Source: UBA11986 sp963734955
Lineage (GTDB): Bacteria > Bacteroidota > Ignavibacteria > UBA10030 > UBA6906
Direction: 5' to 3'
NCBI GenBank assembly: GCA_963734955.1
Contig: CAVTJO010000014.1
Coordinates: 62,001 to 126,000, forward strand
Length of the DNA: 64,000 nucleotides
Each line of letters starts with the position of its first letter. The first letter of the stretch is position 1. Position numbers and translations under genes: made by a program. Below are positions 44,715-53,597 of the stretch, in pieces. Below the pieces are notes generated by a model that searched no databases, was not told the origin of the DNA, and saw nothing but the letters and a program-made list of their open reading frames with translations.

Positions 44715-44889
44715 TACGGCAGCGATGCGTTGGACATCGCTGGGATAGGATCATAACAAATGAGTTATCGCGTCAGGTGAAGATTGTGGCACACATCGAC
44801 CAGTAGCACAAGCCTTGCAAACTGCACGACAAGAACGAGCTCTTCGGAAGAGAGGATGGTCTAACTTTGTGGGGTCAAATATATTAACC

Positions 44890-44904
44890 GCATTTGCAAA
44901 ATGC
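44890..44904. promoter_or_regulatory. Dyad, possible enhancer site for the sigma-54 activator
   Basis: GCATTT-TGC-AAATGC (as read on the minus strand) is a perfect six-base inverted repeat with three-base spacer, about 175-190 bases upstream of the sigma-54 promoter. That distance is usual for NtrC-type upstream activating sites. Confidence 0.35.
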
Positions 44905-44931
44905 AACCCAAATCAATATCTCAGAAGGGGC

Positions 44932-46260
44932 CTACAGGCTGTATTTCTTTCTCTTTCGCCATAGCGTCGCAGGGTCTATGCCGAGCATGGAGGCAGCCTC
45001 GTCAAGGTCCTTCGCGATACGCAGCACCTTGATAATGTGTTGGCGTTCAACCTCTTCAAGCGAAAGGGCCAGTCTGCCGGATGGAAGCGCGTTTTGGAAC
45101 TCTTCCGGAAGGTGGTGCAGTTGAATACTTTCCCCCCGGGCAAGCAACGCAGCACGTTCAATAACGTTTTCCAGCTCACGGACATTTCCCTTCCACGAGT
45201 ACCCGACGAGTGCATCGAGGGCATCCGTGGTGATCTCAGCCTGATTGTCAAACTTCTTCAGGAAATGTTGAACCAACAGCGGGATGTCGCAAGACCGTTC
45301 GCGCAACGGTGGCAACCTGAGCTTCACGGCATTGAGTCTATAATAGAGGTCTTCACGCAACACCCCGGACTGAACGGCCTCTTCAAGGGACCTGTTCGTG
45401 GCAGCAATAATCCGTACGTCCACTTTTCGTGTAATGCTCTCGCCCACGCGTTCAAATTCCTTGCTCTGGAGGAACCGCAGCAACTTCACCTGTGTTGAGG
45501 GTTCCACCTCCCCGATCTCGTCCAGGAACACCGTCCCCCCGTCAGCAACTTCAAACCTCCCCTGTCGATCCTTGACTGCTCCGGTAAAGGCGCCGCGGAC
45601 ATGACCGAACAACTCACTCTCAAGGAGCGCGTGGGGCAACGCTGCACAATTGACGGTGACAAATGGCCGCGCATTCCGGTTGCTTTGCTTGTGAATAAGA
45701 CGCGCGAGAAGCTCTTTTCCCGTCCCGCTCTCGCCTTCGATGAGCACACTGATGCTGCCCGGCGCAATCTGCAGTGCAAGTGTAATCACATTCTGCGTTG
45801 CTTCGTCACGGGTGATGATCTCCCCGCTGCCGGTATGACGGCGCAGCTCTTCACGCAACAGTTGTACCTCACTTCGCAGCTTGTGATGCTCATAGACCTT
45901 CTCGGCAAACGTCTGCAATTCGGAAAACTCAAACGGTTTTTGCAGATAATCAAACGCCCCGAGCTTGATCGCTTCAACGGCAGAGTCGATACTGCCGTGG
46001 GCGGTCATCAAGACAACAGTCGTTTCCGGCGAGATCTGGCGCGTATCTCTCAGCAACTGCATGCCGTCCATCGGCTGCATTTTCAGATCATACAACCCGA
46101 TGTCGTAGAAGCGCTGGCGCACCGCTTCGAGGGCTTTCATCGGATCGGCAAACGCCTCCACTTCAAAGCCGGCATTCTCAAGGCAGATTTTGGCAGTCCT
46201 CAGAATGTTCTGCTCATCATCAACAAGAAGGATGGATGCTTTTCGGGCGTTCGCTGTCAT
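44932..46260 (-). CDS. NtrC-family sigma-54-dependent response regulator
   Basis: The 442-residue protein has a receiver domain (Asp58 in IGLYDLKMQPMDG). An AAA+ domain follows with Walker A GESGTGKE at 176-183, the sigma-54 contact loop GAFTGA at 223-228, Walker B DGGTVFLDEIGE, and a C-terminal Fis-type helix (IIKVLRIAKDLDEAASMLGIDPATLWRKRKKY). It activates sigma-54 promoters after phosphorylation. Its start overlaps the end of the kinase gene by four bases. A fitting promoter lies about 220 bases beyond its stop, before the STAS gene. Confidence 0.95.
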   Translation of the reverse strand: MTANARKASILLVDDEQNILRTAKICLENAGFEVEAFADPMKALEAVRQRFYDIGLYDLKMQPMDGMQLLRDTRQISPETTVVLMTAHGSIDSAVEAIKLGAFDYLQKPFEFSELQTFAEKVYEHHKLRSEVQLLREELRRHTGSGEIITRDEATQNVITLALQIAPGSISVLIEGESGTGKELLARLIHKQSNRNARPFVTVNCAALPHALLESELFGHVRGAFTGAVKDRQGRFEVADGGTVFLDEIGEVEPSTQVKLLRFLQSKEFERVGESITRKVDVRIIAATNRSLEEAVQSGVLREDLYYRLNAVKLRLPPLRERSCDIPLLVQHFLKKFDNQAEITTDALDALVGYSWKGNVRELENVIERAALLARGESIQLHHLPEEFQNALPSGRLALSLEEVERQHIIKVLRIAKDLDEAASMLGIDPATLWRKRKKYSL

Positions 46261-48122
46261 GTCTGTTCGCCGATATGGTGCTGCGGCAGGGGAAGGACGA
46301 ATGAGAAGGTGCTCCCCTTCCCGGGCGCGCTCGTCGCCCAGATCTTCCCGCCGTACAGTTCAACGATTTCCTTTGCGATGGCCAGGCCAAGGCCAACACT
46401 CCCCGGCGTGGTATCGGAAGAGTGCTTCACCTGTACAAACTTGTCGAAGATCTTTCCGAGATTCTCCTGCGAGATCCCCTGGCCTGTATCAGCAACGTCG
46501 ATGCGAAGCGCATTGTCTTCCTCGCGGACGCGTACGGTCACCGTTCCTCCGGTGCCGGTGTATTTCAATGCATTGGTCACCAGATTTGTCACCACCGACG
46601 TAAGCTGCTGTTCATCCGCAACCAGACGCGGAAACGCCGGAGGGAATTCCAGCATGAGGGCAACGTTCTTCTCCTGGAACTGCAGTTGCAGGGGCCTGAT
46701 GGACGACTCCACAAGCCCCTTTACATCCAGCTCCTCATTCCTGAGTTGCAGCTTGCCCGACTCGAGCTTCGAAAGCTGGAGTAGTTCGCGTGCCAGCTTG
46801 GTCAGCCGGTGGCAATCCTCTTTCGCGGAATCGATCAGTTCCTTCTGACGGTCATTGAGGGGTCCGAGAATACCCTGGTTCAGAATATCCACGCTCATGT
46901 TGATAGACGTGACGGGGGTTCTGAACTCGTGAGACACCGCGGCAATGAAATCCGACTTCATGCGGTCGAGTTCCTTGAACTGAGTCACATCCTGCAGCAA
47001 CGTGACGACCCCGTAGAGTTTCCCCTCGCTATCAAAAATGCGCGTGACCTTCGGGCGGAAGAAGAGCGGTCGCTCCGGACTCCCGAGCATAAAAATACCG
47101 TCGCCCGGCTGGCTTGCCTCGGGGTCTGGCCTCGATCCCTCGCGAATGAGCGCGATTACCCTCTCATCGCGAACCACAGCGCTTACCGGCTGCGTTTCAA
47201 CGGCATTCTCCTCACATCCGAACAGTTCGGCGATCACCGCATTGATGCGGATGATTCGCATCTGTGCATCGGTCACAATCAATCCATCGGAGATGCTCTC
47301 GACAATCGCCTCCGACTTCCGCTTTTCAGCAATGATGCGCTCGATGTTCATCTGTTCGAACTGCCGCAAGCGCTCGGTCATCTTGTTGAATTCGCGACTC
47401 AACTGTCCGATCTCATCATTGGAAAGCACATCGATCTTCAGATCGAGGTTCCCCGTACCGATCTGCTTGACCGTTTCGGTCAATTCTTCAGCCGGCTTGA
47501 TGACTACCTTGATGAGCCAGGCGGTGGCAATGATGCTTAAGGCCAGAACAATCAGCGAAACGATCATTGTGCCATACGCGGTCTGACTTGCAATGGAGTG
47601 CGTGCGCGCCTCGGCGTTGACCATCGCGTTCTGGTTTACCTGAAAGAGCTCAAAGCAGAGTTCTCTGAGCCTGTCGGAATGATATCTGACGACCTCGTAG
47701 TAGTACTGACGCGCCTCTCTCAATGCTCCCTGCTGGCTCCGGGAAATCATCGAGTCGGCATAGACGATATAGTTGCCGTATGCATTCCTGATAGAGTCCA
47801 GAATCGCCTGCGACGCGGGGATCACTCCCCACTGCCCTGCCTGATCCTCCCAGTAGAAGAATAGCTTCTTGTTATCTTCGAACCCTCCAGCCATGGTAAC
47901 ATCTTCTCCCTCACTCTGCGCAAGCAACGCGTTATCCTGTCTCTCCAGCAATTTCACCATATTCTCCGCCGCGAGAACACTCTGATAGTTCTCCCGGAGG
48001 ATCGTTGCGACGGTCGTCCCCATTGCATAGAAATTGTAGATGGCCCAGAAACTTCCGCCAAGGCTCAGCATAACGAGGATGGCAAAGGTCCAGACTATTT
48101 TTGTTCTGATTGTGGTGTCCAC
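46257..48122 (-). CDS. Membrane sensor histidine kinase with HAMP and PAS domains
   Basis: The 621-residue kinase has a first helix (about 9-32), an extracytoplasmic helical region to 182, a second helix to 208, a HAMP region to about 265, and a PAS domain (about 270-385, VESISDGLIVTDAQMRIIRIN). A HisKA domain with His398 in FIAAVSHEFRTPVTS follows, then a HATPase domain with NLVTNALKYT, DTGQGI and GSVGLGLAIAKEIV. It is the partner of the sigma-54 regulator downstream. The cue is unknown. Confidence 0.95.
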   Translation of the reverse strand: MDTTIRTKIVWTFAILVMLSLGGSFWAIYNFYAMGTTVATILRENYQSVLAAENMVKLLERQDNALLAQSEGEDVTMAGGFEDNKKLFFYWEDQAGQWGVIPASQAILDSIRNAYGNYIVYADSMISRSQQGALREARQYYYEVVRYHSDRLRELCFELFQVNQNAMVNAEARTHSIASQTAYGTMIVSLIVLALSIIATAWLIKVVIKPAEELTETVKQIGTGNLDLKIDVLSNDEIGQLSREFNKMTERLRQFEQMNIERIIAEKRKSEAIVESISDGLIVTDAQMRIIRINAVIAELFGCEENAVETQPVSAVVRDERVIALIREGSRPDPEASQPGDGIFMLGSPERPLFFRPKVTRIFDSEGKLYGVVTLLQDVTQFKELDRMKSDFIAAVSHEFRTPVTSINMSVDILNQGILGPLNDRQKELIDSAKEDCHRLTKLARELLQLSKLESGKLQLRNEELDVKGLVESSIRPLQLQFQEKNVALMLEFPPAFPRLVADEQQLTSVVTNLVTNALKYTGTGGTVTVRVREEDNALRIDVADTGQGISQENLGKIFDKFVQVKHSSDTTPGSVGLGLAIAKEIVELYGGKIWATSAPGKGSTFSFVLPLPQHHIGEQT

Positions 48123-48175
48123 GTTACTTCCTTACATCCATGCACATCCAGGGTACATCCGCGTGGTCTCCCCGT

Positions 48176-48892
48176 CTAGAACATGAGTCCGATGTACGGC
48201 CCGTGCGAAATGCTGCGATAGTTGAACTTGCTCTCATTCATTGACCATGTTTGAAAACGAAAGCGATAGCCGAACACTGCTCCATTGAATGGCCCGCAAT
48301 CTCTTAAGAGTGCCACGAGATCTCCGACGGTCGCCGCAGAGAATCCGTTCCCTACACCTATTCCTTCCGTGCTGTACTGCACAAGCTCCTCCGCACCAAA
48401 AGAAAAATCAACGCTGCTCGTGAAATACCTGAGTTTCAGTCCCGCTCCAATTCCAACGCTCGCAATATTGAAATCTTCCCGCGACGGTCCAACGCCCTCC
48501 GCTTTCGTGAAATCCGCCGCCAGTTGCAGCGGGAAAAGCAGCACGAATGGTCTGCGGCCCGTGATCGGAACTTCGCTGCCAAATCGTCCTCCGAAGAAGA
48601 TTGTTGACTTCGAGCCACCCGCGAGTGTGTAGGTGGAATATCCGAACATGAGTTCACCCGATCCCTGCCTGAACGAGATCATCGGCATGACTCTGCTGTA
48701 GTGAATTCTCGCAGTGTCTGGCAGGGAATTGGAAGGCTTGGGTGTAAACTCGCGATTCATAACGCCTACGGAAATATAGCGGGCCTCGGTCGGTCTGTAT
48801 TCGCGTTCTTCGTAGTACTGCGCAGATGCCTGCACCCACAAACCGAGGATCGTGATGGCAACACCCAGGATCATCCCGTTCAACTTGACCAT
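48176..48892 (-). CDS. Exported protein, probable outer-membrane beta-barrel
   Basis: The 238-residue protein has a signal peptide ending LWVQASAQ and alternating hydrophobic strands such as ISVGVMNREFTPKPSN, SGELMFGYSTYTLAGG and FRFQTWSMNESKFNYRSIS, ending in aromatic YIGLMF. This fits a small outer-membrane barrel of about 8-10 strands. The family is not recognised. Its ATG overlaps the TAA of the CNNM/CBS gene (TAATG), which points to coupled translation. Confidence 0.6.
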   Translation of the reverse strand: MVKLNGMILGVAITILGLWVQASAQYYEEREYRPTEARYISVGVMNREFTPKPSNSLPDTARIHYSRVMPMISFRQGSGELMFGYSTYTLAGGSKSTIFFGGRFGSEVPITGRRPFVLLFPLQLAADFTKAEGVGPSREDFNIASVGIGAGLKLRYFTSSVDFSFGAEELVQYSTEGIGVGNGFSAATVGDLVALLRDCGPFNGAVFGYRFRFQTWSMNESKFNYRSISHGPYIGLMF

Positions 48893-50214
48893 TATCTCCG
48901 ACTCGTCTCCTCTTGTACAACCGGAAGTTTCCTCAACCGTATCGTCTTCACTTTCTTACGCTCGGTTGCCTCAACGGTTGCAACCCATTGACCGATGTGT
49001 ACTGAAGCTCCTTTCTCAGGCACCCGATCAATCAACTGAATAACATACCCGCTGAGCGTTACCACGTCCTTGCTTTCGGGTTCTACATCGAACATACGGG
49101 CAAAGTCGTGCAGTGGCATCGTGCCATCAACAAGAAACTCCGTCTCGTTCACCTTCTGCACGAGCAGTGGCTCAACATCGAATTCATCGCGGATTTCGCC
49201 GACCAGTTCTTCAAGCACATTCTCCAGTGTCACAAGTCCCGCGGTGCCACCATACTCATCAACAGCTACTGCCATCAGGATGCGCTTGGTCAGGAACAGG
49301 TTGAGGACTTTCTCAAGCGGAGTTGTCTCCGGCACATAGAGAATCTCGCGCTTGATCTCCAGCAGTCGGGATCCGCTTCCGGTGGTTCCTTTAAGCCTGA
49401 ACAGATCCTTCAGATGGATCATTCCCACAACATTGTCAAGATCGCGTTCACGCAACGGATACCGGGTGAACTGGTTCTCCTCTGCAATGGTGATATTCTC
49501 CTCCAGCGACTTTTCCGTGGAAAGAAAAATCACGTTGGTTCTCGGGACCATCACTTCGCGCACGGTGCGATTGCGAAGCTCGATGGCATTGAGCGAGATG
49601 GCCCTGCCGGTTGTTGTGAGCACCTTCCCTTTGCTCAACAGTATCCTGAGTTCTTCCTCGGAGTGAGCAACCTCGGATTCGTTCATCGGCTCAATCCCGA
49701 CCCACATGAGGAAGGTATTCGCACTGACGTTCACCAGCGAGATGAACGGGCGGAACACGAGAAAGAACAGGTGAAGCGGGGGAGAGACGAACAACGCGGA
49801 TTGCCGGGGATGTTGAATGGCCAACCATTTCGGCGCCTGTTCGCCAACGACAATATGAAGGAACGTTATGAGCGTGAACCCGACCGCAAAGGAGATAGTG
49901 GTAATCCACGCGGGCTCAGTGACTCCGAGCCATGCAAACACAGGCGCAAGCATATGTGCAACCACGGGCTCACCAACCCAGCCCAAACCCAGGCTTGTCA
50001 TGGTGATACCCAGCTGGCACGCAGAGAGGTATTTGTCCAGATTGCGAATCACGCGCTCCGCGATCCGCGCACGCCTCAATCCTGATTTTGCCAGAGGCTC
50101 AATCTGCGTTGCACGGACCTTGACGATTGCGAACTCCGCAATCACAAAGAATGCATTGAGCGCGACAATCAGAAGGACGAGTGCGATTTTCAGGAGACCG
50201 ACGAGCAGGTCCAT
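48892..50214 (-). CDS. HlyC/CorC-family (CNNM/CBS) membrane protein
   Basis: The 440-residue protein has an N-terminal CNNM (DUF21) domain with about four helices (ALVLLIVALNAFFVIAEFAIV onward), two CBS domains (MVPRTNVIFLSTEKSLEEN and LYVPETTPLEKVLNLFLTKRI with AVDEYGGTAGLVTLENVLEE), and a C-terminal CorC_HlyC domain. The family is linked to magnesium and cobalt efflux and was earlier named for hemolysin C. Direct ion transport is not proven for most members. It overlaps the outer-membrane-type gene by one base. Confidence 0.9.
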   Translation of the reverse strand: MDLLVGLLKIALVLLIVALNAFFVIAEFAIVKVRATQIEPLAKSGLRRARIAERVIRNLDKYLSACQLGITMTSLGLGWVGEPVVAHMLAPVFAWLGVTEPAWITTISFAVGFTLITFLHIVVGEQAPKWLAIQHPRQSALFVSPPLHLFFLVFRPFISLVNVSANTFLMWVGIEPMNESEVAHSEEELRILLSKGKVLTTTGRAISLNAIELRNRTVREVMVPRTNVIFLSTEKSLEENITIAEENQFTRYPLRERDLDNVVGMIHLKDLFRLKGTTGSGSRLLEIKREILYVPETTPLEKVLNLFLTKRILMAVAVDEYGGTAGLVTLENVLEELVGEIRDEFDVEPLLVQKVNETEFLVDGTMPLHDFARMFDVEPESKDVVTLSGYVIQLIDRVPEKGASVHIGQWVATVEATERKKVKTIRLRKLPVVQEETSRR

Positions 50215-50226
50215 GAAGCAAGCCGC

Positions 50227-50631
50227 CTAGTGTGACATGGCAAGAAGCGCCTTCCACTGCGCGGAAGTCACGGGCATTACGGAGAGCCTTGACATACGCA
50301 CAAGAGCAAAGTCGGCAAACTCCTTGCGCCCTTTGATCTCCGCAAGGGACACCGGTTGTTTCAGTCGCTCTTTGAACTTGAGGTCCATGACAACAAGCTT
50401 CGGGTCGCTTTGCTTCGGGTCGGGATAGGGATCGGAAGCAATCTCTGCAATCCCGACAATCGATTTCTCGTCCCCCGAATGATACACAAATGCGGTGTCT
50501 CCCTTCTTCATACTCCTGATATGCTTGAGCGCGAGACTGTTCGAGACGCCATCCCACACCGTTTTATTGTCCCGTTCAAGATCAAGGAATGAATAGGCAT
50601 CGGGGTCGGATTTGAGGAGCCAGAATGACAT
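50227..50631 (-). CDS. EVE-domain protein
   Basis: The 134-residue protein has the EVE (YTH-like) pattern: MSFWLLKSDPDAYSFLDLER, TVWDGVSNSLALKHIRSMKKGDTAFVYHSGDEKSIVGIAEI, and YPDPKQSDPKLVVMDLKFKE. EVE domains bind modified bases in nucleic acids and are often found near restriction or translation genes. No such genes are adjacent. It is 12 bases upstream of the CNNM gene on the same strand. Confidence 0.9.
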   Translation of the reverse strand: MSFWLLKSDPDAYSFLDLERDNKTVWDGVSNSLALKHIRSMKKGDTAFVYHSGDEKSIVGIAEIASDPYPDPKQSDPKLVVMDLKFKERLKQPVSLAEIKGRKEFADFALVRMSRLSVMPVTSAQWKALLAMSH

Positions 50632-50800
50632 AAGCGATCAGAGTTTGTGGATGTACGTTTTACGCGCCATGCTTTACGCAGGTGCAGAATAAAAATACGT
50701 GAATAACGAAGGGAAAGCAAGGAGGGTGAACTTCACACTGGCTCGGCTTTTTTGTATCTTATTCTTCAAACACGTCTCCATTCAACAAATCCAAACGACC

Positions 50801-51685
50801 ATGAGACTGCTCAGGATCCCCGGTATTGTGTTCAGCTCAACATTGCTCCTTCTTTCTTGCTCCAAACAAGAACAAAAGCCTGTCGATCTCGTCACGTTCC
50901 CCCTCAAGGGCGAAGTCGTGGCAATCGATACGGTGAAGCAGCGACTGACGGTGTCCCACGAGGAAATCCCGAACTATATGGATGCGATGACAATGCCGTT
51001 CAAGGTAAAGAACCCTGGCCTCCTGAAGTCGGTACATGTTGGCGATTCGATTCAAGCAGTCCTGGCTGTGTCCCGAACGGAGAGCTGGCTTGATACTTTC
51101 ACAATCACCGGAAAGGGCGAGCCGCCAAATCCGAAGTTGACAGAAGAAACCATCCTGGCGAAAATATTCAAGGAAGGCGAGACCTTGCCGTCAGTCGAGT
51201 TGACAAACCAGGATGGGAAAAAAGTCTACGTCAACAACTTCAAGGGGAAAGTCCTTGCCCTCACCTTCATCTATACCCGCTGCCCGCTCCCCGATTTTTG
51301 CATTCGCATGAGCAATCACTTCGCCAGGATTCAGAAGACACTCGGCATGGATAAGTCCCTGACCGGCAAATGGCATCTCCTGTCGATCAGTTTCGATCCG
51401 AAGGTCGATTCACCCAAAGTGCTCAAGAACTACGGCAAGAGTTACAGCGCAGACTTCACGACATGGGATTTCGTCACCGCCGATAAGGCTGCCATTTCCA
51501 GACTCACAGACGGATTCGGTCTCTCGGTTGCCGATGACGAAGGCGGGCTGCTTCAACACACATTGCGTACGGCGATTCTGGATCAGGGCGGACGCATCGT
51601 GAAGATCATCAGGGGAAACGAGTGGACGCCGGATGAGGTGGTGAGCGAAGTAAAGAAATTGATAATCAGAATAATCGCTTCCTAA
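50801..51685 (+). CDS. SCO1-like copper lipoprotein with N-terminal CusF-like copper-binding region
   Basis: The 294-residue protein has a lipoprotein signal with lipobox LLLSC (Cys20). A copper-binding beta-barrel region follows (GEVVAIDTVKQRLTVSHEEI, MDAMTMPFKVK), the CusF/CopC-like pattern with Met-x-Met-Pro-Phe. The SCO thioredoxin-like domain then has FTFIYTRCPLPDFCIRMS-type features (a Cys-x5-Cys pair, wider than the usual Cys-x3-Cys), SFDPKVDSPKVLKNYG and a His in LLQHTLRTAIL. The SCO family delivers copper to cytochrome c oxidase. ATG 50801 is preferred over an upstream GTG. It is convergent with the amylase gene. Confidence 0.85.
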   Translation: MRLLRIPGIVFSSTLLLLSCSKQEQKPVDLVTFPLKGEVVAIDTVKQRLTVSHEEIPNYMDAMTMPFKVKNPGLLKSVHVGDSIQAVLAVSRTESWLDTFTITGKGEPPNPKLTEETILAKIFKEGETLPSVELTNQDGKKVYVNNFKGKVLALTFIYTRCPLPDFCIRMSNHFARIQKTLGMDKSLTGKWHLLSISFDPKVDSPKVLKNYGKSYSADFTTWDFVTADKAAISRLTDGFGLSVADDEGGLLQHTLRTAILDQGGRIVKIIRGNEWTPDEVVSEVKKLIIRIIAS

Positions 51686-51702
51686 CCATTCATCATTCGT
51701 CA

Positions 51703-53535
51703 CTACTTCTCCATCACATACACCCGGTAATCCAGCGGCTCCAGAGCAACACTCAACGTATCAGAACACCGTGTGCCCACCTCGATTCGTTCGGCGGTAA
51801 ATATGTCCTTCATCGTGGTGTTCTTCTGATCCGCAAAGATAAGTTTCATCGGAACGTCGAGTGCGGCAAGGTGCTGTTCGCTTGAAAAATTCAAAACGGT
51901 CAGCACTTTATCTCTGCCGGCAATCCGGAAAAACGCGTAGACATCCTGGTCAAGGTTCGAGTGAACTTTGATCATCTCTCCACGCGAGAGCGCCTTGTGA
52001 AGCTGTCGCGTCAGGAACAGCCGTTGATACAGCTCTCCCATTTCTGTTGAACGGGACCAATCAACATCCACCTTCTCGAAGAGGCTCAGTCTCCGGTCGT
52101 TGGCAACCTCCTCTCCCGTGTAGATCAGGGGAACGCCGGGAATGGTGTTGATAACCACCGCCGAGAGCTTTAATCCCTGCAGACCATACTTCTCAATTGC
52201 AGGTGCATCCCACGCGTTCTTGTCATGATTCGTGTTGAAACGCATGCGAAGAGATCCAACGGGGAATTGCAGCGACTCGGACTTCAGCAGATCGTCAAGC
52301 AACGTTGCCGGTTTTTTGCCGTGGATCAGCAGGTCAAGTCCGTTATAGATGTTCCAGGAATAGGTGAGATCGAATGCCTTCATATGATGCTCGGGAATCG
52401 ATCCCTCCGACAACATCATGACCGGTTTGATCCGGTTCAATCGTGCCCGGGCCTCCTCCCAGAAATCGGTCGGTACCATCTCCGCAACATCACACCGGAA
52501 ACCGTCGATGCCGATGTCCCTCACCCAGTAGATCATCATCTCGATCATGTAGCGGCGGAGATCGGAATTTGAATAGTCGAGGTCGGCAACGTCAGTCCAG
52601 TCCGCGTTTGGAGACACGATCTTCCCTGTCGAATCCTTTGTAAACCACTCGGGGTGTTCCGTGATGAGCTTGCTGTCCCACGACGTGTGGTTGGCGACGA
52701 GATCGATGATTAGCTTCATCCCTCTTTTATGCACGGCGTTGAGGAGGTGCCTGAAATCCTGAAGCGTTCCGAATTCGGGATTGATGCCATAGTAGTCCTG
52801 AACCGCATACGGACTTCCAAGCGATCCCTTTCTGTTCTTGACTCCCACGGGATGAATCGGCATGAGCCACAATACTGTAACGCCAAGCCTCTGCAAGTCC
52901 GGGAGTTTCTTTTCCAGCCCCGCAAGGTTTCCCTCTTTGGAGAATGAACGCAGATAGACCTCGTAGATGACGGCATCTCTGACCCAATCTGCACTTTTGA
53001 GGGCAGGCTTGTCAAAATAGGGGCTCTTGAGCAGGTCATCGAGGTGGCGGGTTTCGATGAGTGTCACCGGTTTGTAGATTCCACCGCCAGCGCCATGATC
53101 CATCACCAAAACAACGATCGTATTATCCCCGGACCGAAGAGCGCTATCCAGACCCACAGCGAACGGCTCTGAGTATCCCGAATGGTTTCCAATGTCAACA
53201 CCGTTCACCCATACTCGCGCGTCGTCATCCACGCCCGCGAAATGAAGACTGAGCGGCCGATCGGTCTTGTCTATTCTCACCGTCCTGCTGAACCATCCCC
53301 AACCGTCATATGTTGCAAGCCCCGGATACTTTTCCCAGAACTCCGGCACTTCAACCGGCTGCCAGTCCGAACGGTTCAGCGTGTCCGCAAACCAGCCCTG
53401 GTCAATTCCGGTTCTCGTTGAATCGATCTTGAACAACCACTCACCATCGAGTGTAACTTTCATGGAAACGTCCTGTGCATTCATCGCGCCGACCACCATG
53501 ACTAGTGAAACAAGGACAATCGCAAGAGATTTCAT
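51703..53535 (-). CDS. Secreted alpha-amylase-family (GH13) enzyme with N-terminal galactose-binding-like domain
   Basis: The ORF product of 613 residues is numbered here from its upstream start; the likely start, ATG 53535, gives 610. After a signal peptide, a GH2-type jelly-roll (about 25-165, GEWLFKID, VEVPEFWEKYP, VDDDARVWVNG) is followed by the TIM barrel. This has DLVANHTS (region I), GIDGFRCDVAE with nucleophile Asp352 (region II), MMLSEGS with acid/base Glu380 (region III) and NTNHDK with Asp441 (region IV). All catalytic residues are present. It hydrolyses or transfers alpha-1,4-glucans. The jelly-roll resembles the double one in the protein at 22372-23442. Confidence 0.9.
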   Translation of the reverse strand: MKSLAIVLVSLVMVVGAMNAQDVSMKVTLDGEWLFKIDSTRTGIDQGWFADTLNRSDWQPVEVPEFWEKYPGLATYDGWGWFSRTVRIDKTDRPLSLHFAGVDDDARVWVNGVDIGNHSGYSEPFAVGLDSALRSGDNTIVVLVMDHGAGGGIYKPVTLIETRHLDDLLKSPYFDKPALKSADWVRDAVIYEVYLRSFSKEGNLAGLEKKLPDLQRLGVTVLWLMPIHPVGVKNRKGSLGSPYAVQDYYGINPEFGTLQDFRHLLNAVHKRGMKLIIDLVANHTSWDSKLITEHPEWFTKDSTGKIVSPNADWTDVADLDYSNSDLRRYMIEMMIYWVRDIGIDGFRCDVAEMVPTDFWEEARARLNRIKPVMMLSEGSIPEHHMKAFDLTYSWNIYNGLDLLIHGKKPATLLDDLLKSESLQFPVGSLRMRFNTNHDKNAWDAPAIEKYGLQGLKLSAVVINTIPGVPLIYTGEEVANDRRLSLFEKVDVDWSRSTEMGELYQRLFLTRQLHKALSRGEMIKVHSNLDQDVYAFFRIAGRDKVLTVLNFSSEQHLAALDVPMKLIFADQKNTTMKDIFTAERIEVGTRCSDTLSVALEPLDYRVYVMEK

Positions 53536-53597
53536 GTGGCACACTTGTGGGCATCAAATAGTATTGGTTGAATAAGGAGGAGGGAACATCTGACGGA

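Larger units (their letters stand above)
44587..44931. other. Intergenic region with a sigma-54-type promoter and a possible activator site
   Basis: The 345 bases between the sigma-54 response-regulator gene and the STAS gene hold a promoter element at 44700-44714 and a dyad at 44890-44904. No gene is supported. Confidence 0.5.
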
